This document shows, piece by piece, positions 8,897-16,206 of a stretch of DNA of 16,206 bases (position 1 is the stretch's first letter; every line of letters begins with the position of its first letter). The notes beneath the pieces are model-generated. The model ran no database searches and was not told where the DNA came from. It saw only the letters and a list, made by a program, of their open reading frames with translations. The position numbers and the translations under genes were made by a program. This DNA comes from Isotricha intestinalis (lineage: Eukaryota > Ciliophora > Litostomatea > Vestibuliferida > Isotrichidae): positions 1 to 16,206 of the forward strand of contig JAJJLU010004238.1 of NCBI GenBank assembly GCA_023807065.1, given 5' to 3'.

Positions 8897-10412
8897 TTAT
8901 TTCTGGGTTAACTCCTTAAAATTAGTTTTATTATTATCATCATCAGGTTCTTTGATTTTAATAATAGTATCTAAATTAAGAACATAATCAACATAAGAAT
9001 CATCTAAATTTTTATTTTGTTCATTTTCACTATTTTCAGAAATATCATCTTTTAAATTTTCAACATCAACATCAAATTCTTTATTATTTCTATTACATTT
9101 ACAACATTGAACATCAAAAGAAAATAATTTTTGTAAAAAACTTAAATTTTGTTGTAAAGAAAAAGTAAAACAATGTTTTCCAGAAATTAAGCATTCACTT
9201 TTATTATTCATTTTTAAAATATTCATATTAATACTTTTTTTAATATAAATCAAAGTACCAAATTTACTTCCTTTATCAACAACATATAAATTATTATTTT
9301 TTCTGATAATATTACAATGAACTCTAGAAACAGAAATATCTTTTAATTTAATTCTATTTGTTTGTGTTCTTCCAACTGGAATTTCATCATAATCTTCATT
9401 TATTTTAAATACAATTAAACCTTTTCTAAAAGTTTTTTTCTTAGCATCATCATATAAAGTATAATCACATATTGAATATGAATCAAATGAATTTCCTATA
9501 TCTACCATAGGATAAATATTATTTTTATATTTTAAATATTTTGGATATTCACATTTACATATTTCACATTCGAAACTTTTCCAAGTAAATAATTTAAAAT
9601 ATTCATCTTCTTTTTTCTGAATTTTAGCTTCAATACATTGTTTTAAACATTTAAAATGAATATATTGCATTGATCCATTACATTTACAAGGAGAAATTAA
9701 AGGATTATTTATATTTGAATCACTTCTATAACATATTCTACATAAATATTTATTATTTGATTCTTCTGAATTATTATCGTTTTTTTCGTCTTTTATTTCA
9801 CTTAAAGTATTATTTATATTTGATATATTATTCATTGAATATGTACCATTATTACTTAAATAATTATTATTCGTTCCTTGAGGTAATAAATTATGATTTG
9901 TTAATGGTTGATTTATTGTTGTTTGCAAATTTAATGTTTTTAAATATATTTTATCAAATTTTAATCTAACTCTTCCCAATTTTATTATGTCTCCTACTTT
10001 AATTTCTGTTTCAATATTTTTTGGAGATATTTTCCATGTTCTTGTTAATTGATTTTTATTTGATATTACATTATTTAAATCTTTAGATAAAATTGGATTA
10101 TTTATTTGAAAAGTATTATTTTTATATAGTAATTCACTTAATATTAAAAAATTATTTTTTGAATTTTGAAGTGATTTATTTTGTAGTTCTGATAATGATG
10201 TTATTAAAGATATATTATCAATATTACTTATTAAATATGATTGTGGAGAAAATATATTTATTCTTTTTTCATCTATTGACATATCTTCTGCTTCAAAATC
10301 AAATAAATCTTCTGTATCTTTTTTCCATGTTTTTGTTTGGATTACTAAAGTTCTTTTATATTAATTATATAAATATATATTTTTACATGTTTTTTTCTTC
10401 ATTGTTTTCCAT
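8897..10412 (-). CDS. RING-CH (MARCH-type) zinc finger plus FHA-domain protein, spliced
   Basis: Proposed exons are 10412-10387 and 10352-8897 joined over a 34-nt intron, giving 493 residues. An unspliced model would start at the internal ATG at 10282, but coding sequence clearly continues upstream (KTWKKDTEDLFDFEAED), so I prefer the spliced start. Residues 213-277 are a C4HC3 RING-CH finger (CRIC, PCKC, HFKC, CEIC), the E2-binding domain of MARCH-type ubiquitin ligases. Residues about 334-408 form an FHA domain (VGRTQTNRI, SVSRVHC, DKGSKFGT), which binds phosphothreonine. An FHA-like strand, VGDIIKLGRVRLKF, lies near 128-141, before the finger. The tail is acidic. No membrane helices are seen, unlike most animal MARCH proteins. 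I infer a soluble ligase directed to phosphorylated targets. Confidence 0.85.
10353..10386 (-). other. 34-nt GT-AG intron
   Basis: On the minus strand the segment begins GTAAAA and ends AAAAG, with no G or C between the splice signals. Its removal joins a phase-2 exon (MENNEEKN plus two bases) to the open frame. Without removal the first exon stops immediately at TAA, since the intron's own GTAA follows AT. The exons sum to 1482 bases, exactly 494 codons. Confidence 0.72.
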
Positions 10413-10729
10413 TTTTTTTAAGTTTTTTTTTTCTTTTTTGAAATGATTGTATAAAAAATTTAAGAATTAAATATTTTATTATATATATATGAAGTTAAAC
10501 ATTTAAGAATATAATAAATAAAATATTTTTATTTTTATTTAATATATACATAAATTAAATGAAGAAAAAAATCAAAACATTATATGATAATAAAAATATG
10601 AAAAATGAAATCATCATAAGAAAATAAAAAAAATAAAAGAAAATAAATAAAGAATAAATCTTATAAAATTTCTCGTAATCCCTTATTTAAATCAAATTAA
10701 ATGTATTAATCAAAAAAAAATAATTATTT
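10413..10729. other. Intergenic: leader of the RING-FHA gene and 3' region of ALY/REF
   Basis: A 317-bp A/T-rich spacer between two minus-strand genes. The first 30 bases are A-tract leader on the coding strand. No structured RNA, extra ORF or clear terminator is seen. Confidence 0.5.
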
Positions 10730-11326
10730 TTAAAACCTTCTTCTTCTTCCAAGAGATCTTTTAAAAACTCTTCTTTTTCTTTGATTATTATTTGGATTAA
10801 AATTTCTTCTATTATTATTATTATTATTTCTAAAATTATTTCTTCTTCTAAAATTACCTCTAAAATTTCTTTTAACACTTCTTAAACTTCTTAAATTAGA
10901 AAATCTAACAAAAACAATTCTTCCATTAATATTAGCTCTATTTAACTTTCTAATAGCAAATACAGCATCATTATGTCTTTCAAATTCAACATCAGCAGTT
11001 CCTTTACTTTCACCTAATTGAGTAAAGTTAACTCCACATCTATTTAATCTTCCATAATTTTGAAATAATTTTTTTAATTCATCATTTGTTACTGATTTAT
11101 TTAAATTTGTTATATATAATCTTCTTCTATTATCTCTTCTAAAATTTCTTCTATTGAAATTATTATTATTGTTGTTATTGTTATTATTCATATTTACTCT
11201 TCTAAAATTTTGACGTCTGTTGTTTAATTGAAATCTTCTTCTTCTTCTTCTTTGATTGTTCATATTTCGATTTTGATTTTTTCTTTGAGAAGCTATTTCA
11301 TCTAAAGATTTATTTATGTTGTTCAT
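10730..11326 (-). CDS. ALY/REF-family mRNA export adaptor (THOC4/Yra1-like)
   Basis: A 198-residue basic protein. The start carries a UAP56-binding-motif-like helix, NKSLDEIASQRKNQNR (5-20). An Arg-rich and poly-Asn segment follows, then one RRM at about 69-142 with RNP2 LYITNL (70-75) and RNP1 KGTADVEF (108-115). The GTADVEFER stretch is characteristic of ALY/REF rather than other RRM proteins. The C-terminal 50 residues are Arg/Asn-rich, resembling the RGG-like arms that bind RNA, but the second UAP56-binding motif is not evident. ALY/REF proteins join the TREX complex in the nucleus and pass mRNA to the export receptor. The size is typical of the family. It is divergent from the cyclin gene over 120 bp. 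Confidence 0.88.
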   Translation of the reverse strand: MNNINKSLDEIASQRKNQNRNMNNQRRRRRRFQLNNRRQNFRRVNMNNNNNNNNNNFNRRNFRRDNRRRLYITNLNKSVTNDELKKLFQNYGRLNRCGVNFTQLGESKGTADVEFERHNDAVFAIRKLNRANINGRIVFVRFSNLRSLRSVKRNFRGNFRRRNNFRNNNNNNRRNFNPNNNQRKRRVFKRSLGRRRRF

Positions 11327-11446
11327 TTTTTTTGATTTGGATTTTTTTAATTTTTTTTTAATTTTTATTTTAATTTTTTTTAAGTTTTTTTGATTTTTTT
11401 TGTTTTTTGTTTTTTATTGATGTGATTTTTAATATTATTAAAAAAA
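11327..11446. promoter_or_regulatory. Bidirectional promoter region, T-tract rich
   Basis: This 120-bp spacer separates divergent starts. About the first 90 bases are dominated by T runs on the plus strand, so the ALY/REF mRNA leader is A-rich. The final bases switch to an A7 run directly before the cyclin ATG. No TATA box stands out. Confidence 0.4.
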
Positions 11447-12028
11447 ATGTCGGATTATTCAAATTATAAAGATAGTGTTGAATTTGAAGAAAATTTAGAT
11501 AAAAAAAATAAAGAATTTAATTCTTCTTTTGAAAGTGAAATATCTTCAGATACTATTGAAGATAATAATATTTATAAATTAGCCAATTCAATTAATTTAG
11601 TTTTAACTGAGTTAATTGAAATAAATAAAAAGAAAAATAATTTCAATTCAAATGATATTTTTGATAGTAAATTAATTCCTAATATTTCTATATTAGATTA
11701 TATAAATAGAATAATTGACTATTCAAAAATTGAAGAAAATACTTTAATTGCAGGTTTAATTTATATTGATAAAATAGCAAAAGTAATAAAAATTACAAAT
11801 TTTAATATTCATAAAATTTTATTTTCATGTATTTTAATAGCAATTAAATATTTTGAAGATGAAATTTATTCGAATAATTATTTTGCTCAAATTGGAGGAA
11901 TTAACAATGAAGAATTATTAAAATTGGAATTAAATATTTCAACTTTATTAGATTTTCAATTTTTCATTTCTGAAAAAACTTTTGAACAATTTAAAGCTGC
12001 TTTAGAATTAATGAATAAAAATAATTAA
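11447..12028 (+). CDS. PHO80/P-U-type cyclin
   Basis: A 193-residue protein with an acidic N-terminus and a single cyclin box at about 70-185. The pattern is that of PHO80-like cyclins: YINRIIDYSKIEENTLIAGLIYIDKI, then FNIHKILFSCILIAIKYFED, then IGGINNEELLKLELNISTLLDFQFFIS. These cyclins bind a PHO85/CDK5-like kinase and link nutrient, cell-polarity or cell-cycle signals to phosphorylation. The conserved Lys and Glu needed for kinase contact appear as KYFED and NEEL. No second cyclin fold or destruction box is seen, as is usual for this short class. The stop is two tandem TAA codons. Confidence 0.85.
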   Translation: MSDYSNYKDSVEFEENLDKKNKEFNSSFESEISSDTIEDNNIYKLANSINLVLTELIEINKKKNNFNSNDIFDSKLIPNISILDYINRIIDYSKIEENTLIAGLIYIDKIAKVIKITNFNIHKILFSCILIAIKYFEDEIYSNNYFAQIGGINNEELLKLELNISTLLDFQFFISEKTFEQFKAALELMNKNN

Positions 12029-12581
12029 TAATGGGTTTATAAAATTAATAACATAATCTTAAAGTATATAAATAGAGGTAGTAATTTCAATTAATTAATG
12101 TATTTATTTAATTTATAATCCAACCGGAGTGGAAACATATATGTGTTAATAATGTATTTATTCCAGTTTAATTTATTAATTTTAATTGAAATCATTTATT
12201 TTTAGAAATATGTATTATTCATACTTAATATAAATATGATAATTCCATTCCTTTATTTCTTATATAATTATTATAATTTATTATGGTTTTTTATTTCATT
12301 ATTCTAAAAATTAATAAATTTAAAACAAGTGAAATTCTTTTTTCATATTAAAGAAATATTATTTATAAACCAAACCCAATAAAAATAATATATCATTCTT
12401 TTAAAAAAAACAAAATATAAAATAAAATTAATCATATTTGTTTAAATAAAAAAAAAAACCAAAACTTTTTTATAAAAATTATTGATTTAAACTATAAAAG
12501 TTAGTACACATCTAAAAAAAAGATGTCAGTACTAACAAATAATAGAAAAAATAATAAAAAACTTAATAAACAAATGTTATT
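12029..12581. other. 553-bp intergenic between convergent genes
   Basis: The 3' regions of the cyclin and CK1 genes. It is AT-rich except for a G+C-richer patch near 12118-12140 (ccaaccggagtggaaac) preceded by a TATAAATA-like word near 12066. A 12-bp direct repeat, aatgtatttatt, occurs at 12097-12108 and 12151-12162, flanking that patch. The patch does not fit a tRNA or a spliceosomal RNA I can recognise. A stem-loop at 12500-12536 is listed separately. Confidence 0.5.
12500..12536 (-). other. Stem-loop in the CK1 3' region
   Basis: Left arm GTTAGTAC (12500-12507) pairs with GTACTAAC (12529-12536). The next six, ACATCT (12508-12513), pair with AGATGT (12521-12526). A two-base bulge sits at 12527-12528 and a 7-base homopolymer loop at 12514-12520. 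In the CK1 transcript the loop is seven U. It lies 46 to 82 bases past the CK1 stop codon, so it would be in the 3' UTR or mark its end. Confidence 0.75.
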
Positions 12582-13568
12582 TTATATAGCATCCTTATGT
12601 TCTTCTTTAGCTTTTTCTTGATTTTGTTTAATAATCCAATCAAATTTACTAGTATCAAAGCTTAATTTATAATTTTCGCTAATTTGCCTAATAACATTTT
12701 TTAAATAAGAATAATCAGGTCTATCTTCAAATTTTAAATCTCTTGCATATTGAATAAAAGTTTTAAATTCATCAGGTAATCCTTTACATAAATCATCTAA
12801 ACTAACAGAAATTTTTTTTTCTTTAATTTTCTCATATTTCTCTTTCATATTTTTAGCCTTTAAACCTTGCCAAGGTAAATTACCTTTCATAAAATAGACA
12901 AGAATATAACCAAGAGCTTCAATATCATCTCTCCTACTTTGTTCAATTCCCAAATGCGTATTTACAGAAGCATACCTTGCAGTTCCTGTTAAGCTCTTTC
13001 CATCTCGATAAGGAATATGTAATCCAGTACGTGGATCACGATATCGTTTCGCAAGACCGAAATCAATAGCGAAAATTTGCGATTTTTTCGTTCCTCTCCC
13101 AATGAGGAAATTATCAGGTTTCACATCACGATGAATAAAATTCCTACTATGAATAAATTCTATTCGAGACACCATTTGATCAACTACCATTAATGTTGTT
13201 TGAAGATTAAATTTCCTCTTGCAATAATTAAATAAATCTTCCAAGGATGGTCCTAATAAATCCATTATTAATATATTGTAATTCCCTTGACTACCACACC
13301 AATGAAGCTTAGGAATTCCCACTCCACCTTGTAATGCCATGTATAACTTACTCTCATAAAACAACTGAGGATGACGAGAACGAGTAGGCTCTAATTTTAT
13401 CGCTACTTCCTCGTTCAAACGTATGTTACGACCTAGGTATATGTCACCAAATGCTCCTGAACCTAATTTCTTACGAGCGTCTAATTTGTAGGTGTCTCCT
13501 ATTGGAATCTCATAGTCTCGAAGCTGGTGAGAGGATGATGATGTACTTGAAGATTGTTGTTTTTCCAT
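12582..13568 (-). CDS. Casein kinase 1 (CK1) family Ser/Thr kinase
   Basis: A 328-residue kinase with everything needed for catalysis: Gly loop [12 protein letters not shown] (35-46), Lys58 in VAIK, HRD at 146-148 ([11 protein letters not shown]), DFG at 169-171, and CK1 hallmarks [37 protein letters not shown] (195-221, CK1 replaces APE with SVN here) and LPWQGLKA. It is near in length to CK1-alpha and lacks the long inhibitory tail of CK1 delta/epsilon. Such kinases phosphorylate primed Ser/Thr in nucleus, cytoplasm and at membranes. A Ser-rich N-terminus (6-13) could be an autophosphorylation site. The 5' two-thirds (about 12950-13568) is near 40% G+C with CGA/CGT Arg codons, whereas the 3' third is as A/T-rich as the neighbours. 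The leader is A-rich. Confidence 0.96.
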   Translation of the reverse strand: MEKQQSSSTSSSSHQLRDYEIPIGDTYKLDARKKLGSGAFGDIYLGRNIRLNEEVAIKLEPTRSRHPQLFYESKLYMALQGGVGIPKLHWCGSQGNYNILIMDLLGPSLEDLFNYCKRKFNLQTTLMVVDQMVSRIEFIHSRNFIHRDVKPDNFLIGRGTKKSQIFAIDFGLAKRYRDPRTGLHIPYRDGKSLTGTARYASVNTHLGIEQSRRDDIEALGYILVYFMKGNLPWQGLKAKNMKEKYEKIKEKKISVSLDDLCKGLPDEFKTFIQYARDLKFEDRPDYSYLKNVIRQISENYKLSFDTSKFDWIIKQNQEKAKEEHKDAI

Positions 13569-15287
13569 TTTTTTTTGGGGTTATTATTTTATTTTATTTT
13601 TTTTTTTTAAGTTTTGATTTAGGGTTTTTTAATTTTTTTTTTTGGTTTTAGAGGGATATGTTAATATTACATAAATATATAATATTCATATGGAAAAATA
13701 TATATTTTTAAATCATTGTAAATTTTACTCAAAAATAAAAAGAATAATAAAATATATCTAGAAAAGTCTATTTCTTTTATTTTACATTTAATTCAAAACT
13801 ATCAAATTAAATTTTATAAAATAAATAGAAAAGGATAATAAATTATTTTTAAAATTATTTTTTAAAATATTTAATATATAAAGCATGAAAATATATTAAA
13901 GAAAAATAGTATGTGATTCAAAAAAACAGAAGAAAAATAGAGAATAACAATATTAAATTTCCAATTTGAAAATATTTTTTTACAGAATGTCCATAAGAAA
14001 AAAAAGTAAATATATTAAATAATCAAAACAAATCAACAAATATTATAATATAATTAGTATAAAAAGTAATTTTAATTTTAAATTAATATATCAGATATAA
14101 TATTAAACAATTAAATGAAAAATAATTAAATTAAAGATTATTTAAAAGAAGAATATGAAACAATAAAAATATAATTAAAAATTAGAAAATGATGATTTAT
14201 AATTTAAATACAATAAAAGAAAAAATAAAATGAAAATTTAAAAAAATATCTGGAAGTATGTCAACTCAAGAACAATAAATAATAAGTTAAAGCACAAATT
14301 CTTCTTTAATTGTTCTTTTATAATTTCTTTATCAATTTCTAAAGAAAAATCTCTTGAAATAAAAAAACCATATAAATCAAATGTTCAAAAGAAAATAGAA
14401 GAATTATAAATAAAATATTTTGATATCAATGATTTATATTTTTATGATAAAGTAATTATGAAATTTTACTTTAATTCTTTTCCTAAAAGAAATAATAGAG
14501 ATTTAATTCTTCCTTTATATTTACATTTTAAAAAAATTAAAAAATTAAAGAAGAAAAAAAGAAAGAAGATTTTAAAGATAATAAAATATCTTTTTTCAAA
14601 AAGTTACTATAAGTTTGATTTAAATTAAATATTAATATTATATTATACATATAACTTATAATTTTTCATTGTGATATCATTTTTATAATAAATTAATCTA
14701 ATATTTTTTTTATTACCAAAAATAGATTAATTATTATTTTTAATAGATTTATATTACACATTAATTCTACATATCTTTAAATAACTTTTTACTTTAATAT
14801 ATATTTATCATTTTTGAATATTTTTTTTCACAAACATGAATTTTGAAATTTTTATGATTATTATTTAAATATATAAAAAGGGGAATTGATTATTTATGTT
14901 TAATTTTTTTTTAAATTAATATTATAAAAAGAAAAATCAAATTTCAAATAGTATTTAAAATATATATTAATTTTTATTTATAAAAATTCAATAATATCAA
15001 TATGATTTTTATATTATTTATTTTTTATTTAATTATAAAAAATTTTTATACTGTTCCAAAACCAAAAAAAAGCGATTAAAACTAATTAAAAGTATTTCAA
15101 ATTTTCTGATAAAATGCCCAAAAATAAAGAAAAACAATATATAAAAGAATGTTTATTTAAAAATGAAAAATATATGTTAGAAACAATAAAAAAAACCAAA
15201 TATTAAAAATGAAAAATAGTTATTACTATTTTGTGAATTAATATAAATCAAAAAAAAGAAGGAAAAAAATATAAAAGAAAATAAAAC
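13569..15287. other. 1.7-kb gene-poor region
   Basis: The region holds the CK1 promoter and leader at 13569-13660, then A/T-rich DNA. Coding-like remnants appear at 14242-14628 and 15114-15206, listed separately or noted here: the latter is a 30-codon ORF starting MPKNKEKQYIKE, too short to name. The sequence just upstream, near 15050-15080, also reads like short coding. No tRNA, tandem repeat or transposase signature is seen. Confidence 0.5.
14242..14628 (+). pseudogene. Possible decayed ORF, unknown family
   Basis: One frame is open for about 55 codons from 14242, crosses a single TAA at 14407-14409, and continues for 72 codons to a TAA ending at 14628. The reading includes SKEKSLEIKKPYKSNVQKK before the stop and FYFNSFPKRNNRDLILPLYL after it. 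Composition and codon pattern resemble the genes more than the flanks. No clear ATG is in place upstream. I cannot name a family. It may be a remnant or chance openness in AT-rich DNA. Confidence 0.25.
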
Positions 15288-16206
15288 ATGGGACCAGTAG
15301 TTCCAGTTATTGCAGTAGCAGTACCAGTAATTGTAGATTCAATTACATCTGATAATAGTGATGAAGTAAGAGAAGCTCAACAAAAATTACAAAATCAAAT
15401 AAAGGAACAAAATCAAATTATTCAAAATGAAACTCAAAGAAATAATGATGAATTAAATAAAAAAAAAGAAGAACAAAAACGATTGGAAGAAGAAGAAGCC
15501 AAAAAAAAAAGAGAAAATGAGGAAAAAAAAAAAGAAGAAGAGTTGATTCTCGAAAAACAAAAAATAGAAGAAGAAAATAAAAAAAATAATGCTATTAACG
15601 ATTGTAATAATATGAAAAACAATTTTGAAGTTGACTTTAATTTAATTAAGGAAACATGTTTGAATAAAAGCAATTTATTTTGTCTTGGAAAAGAAAATAT
15701 TTTTGATAAAATAATAAAAAATGAAATTCAACAAATTTATAATAATTCAAATTTAAAAAATTCAATTGAAATTTTCATTAATAATATATTTAATGAAAAA
15801 AAAATAGAAAAATTTTCAAATAATGAAGAAATAAAAAAAAGAATATTAATAATAGGTAAAAGTGGAGTAGGAAAAAGTAGTTTAATAAATTCAATATTTA
15901 ATTATGAATTAGCAGAAACAGGAATAGGAGGATCAATAACATTACATGAAAAACCTAAAAAAGTATGAATATATCACTCAAAAAAATTTAATATTATATG
16001 ATACAAAAGGAATTGAAATTAATCCTTTAAATGGAATACAAAATACAATTCAAAATGTTAAATCATTTATTAATGAACAATTAAATAATAATGAAAGTAT
16101 TCATTGCATTTATTATTGTATTACTGGTAATAGAATTGAAGATATAGAATTAAATTTAATAAAAGAATTAAACGATATATATCATAATAGTTCTTTAAAT
16201 ATTATT
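15288..16206 (+). CDS. Coiled-coil P-loop GTPase (AIG1/IRG-like TRAFAC type), frame broken, runs off the window
   Basis: Residues 1-17 are hydrophobic (GPVVPVIAVAVPVIV), a possible membrane-associating segment. Residues 26-100 are a strongly charged coiled coil. A helical linker follows, then a G domain with P-loop GKSGVGKSS at 190-198 and a candidate G2 Thr in GGSITLHE. The frame ends at a TGA at 15966-15968. If one base is dropped from the A6 run at 15957-15962, the reading continues as KYEYITQKNLILYDTKGIE with the G3 motif DTKG at 16000-16011, then CIYYCITGNRIEDIELNLIKEL, and stays open to the last base. G4 (TKxD) would lie past the edge. No intron of correct length fits. An indel, sequencing error or +1 frameshift are the options. 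Known relatives act at membranes, some in defence. Confidence 0.75.

Noticed and set aside
9670..10446. Two Tyr/Leu/Phe-rich ORFs antisense to the RING-FHA gene.
   Set aside because: Composition is the complement of Asn/Lys-rich coding, with no motif; the minus-strand gene explains the region.
12115..12150. Possible tRNA or spliceosomal RNA in the G+C-richer patch.
   Set aside because: No cloverleaf arms, no T-loop consensus, and no recognised U1-U6 core sequences on either strand.
13577..13582. A single T-run followed by GGGG just upstream of the CK1 ATG, resembling a T4G4 ciliate telomere unit.
   Set aside because: Only one copy, internal to a gene leader, with no tandem repetition.
14407..14409. 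In-frame TAA inside a coding-like frame, as expected if TAA encoded Gln as in many ciliates.
   Set aside because: Full-length family proteins here end correctly at TAA (CK1, cyclin), TAG (HAD) and TGA (kinase fusion), so no reassignment is supported.
15434..15673. Ser/Phe-rich ORF antisense to the GTPase coiled coil.
   Set aside because: It mirrors the Lys/Glu-rich coiled-coil codons on the other strand.
15963..16009. A GT-AG segment of 47 nt considered as an intron explaining the GTPase frame break.
   Set aside because: Length is the wrong phase and it would delete the DTKG G3 motif.

Overview
The window looks like nuclear DNA from a very A+T-rich (roughly 80% or more by eye) unicellular eukaryote. 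The families are eukaryotic: CK1 kinase, ALY/REF mRNA export factor, FCP1-like domain, RING-CH ubiquitin ligase, PHO80-type cyclin, pepsin-like protease. Genes are short and mostly intronless, intergenic DNA is nearly pure A/T, and proteins are rich in Asn, Lys and Ile. TAA, TAG and TGA all end full-length genes, so the standard code applies. One gene needs a 34-nt GT-AG intron to reach a sensible start. An AT-rich protist with tiny introns and the standard code, such as a litostome (rumen-type) ciliate, fits; an anaerobic gut fungus is an alternative. The sequence alone does not decide this.

Layout. 1-821 is AT-rich with at most a 61-residue minus-strand gene or remnant. 822-2858 (+) is an FCP1-like phosphatase-fold protein lacking the nucleophile. 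2990-3529 (-) is an unrecognised small protein. 3657-5000 (-) is a membrane-anchored pepsin-like protein with eroded active-site motifs. Divergent from it, 5109-5927 (+) is an intact Cof-type HAD phosphatase. 6213-8615 (+) is a pseudokinase fused to a B-box and eleven BspA/DUF285-type leucine-rich repeats. 8897-10412 (-) is a RING-CH plus FHA protein with one short intron. 10730-11326 (-) is an ALY/REF export factor, divergent from the 11447-12028 (+) PHO80-like cyclin. 12582-13568 (-) is an intact CK1 kinase with a G+C-richer 5' part and a stem-loop just past its stop codon. 13569-15287 is gene-poor and may hold coding remnants. The right edge (15288 to the end, +) is a coiled-coil P-loop GTPase whose frame breaks at an A6 run.

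There is no operon logic here. The recurring theme is regulatory and signalling proteins, three of which (phosphatase-like, protease-like, kinase-like) keep the fold signature but have lost residues their families need for catalysis. Those may act as binders or scaffolds. CK1, the HAD enzyme, ALY/REF and the RING-FHA protein keep their key residues.
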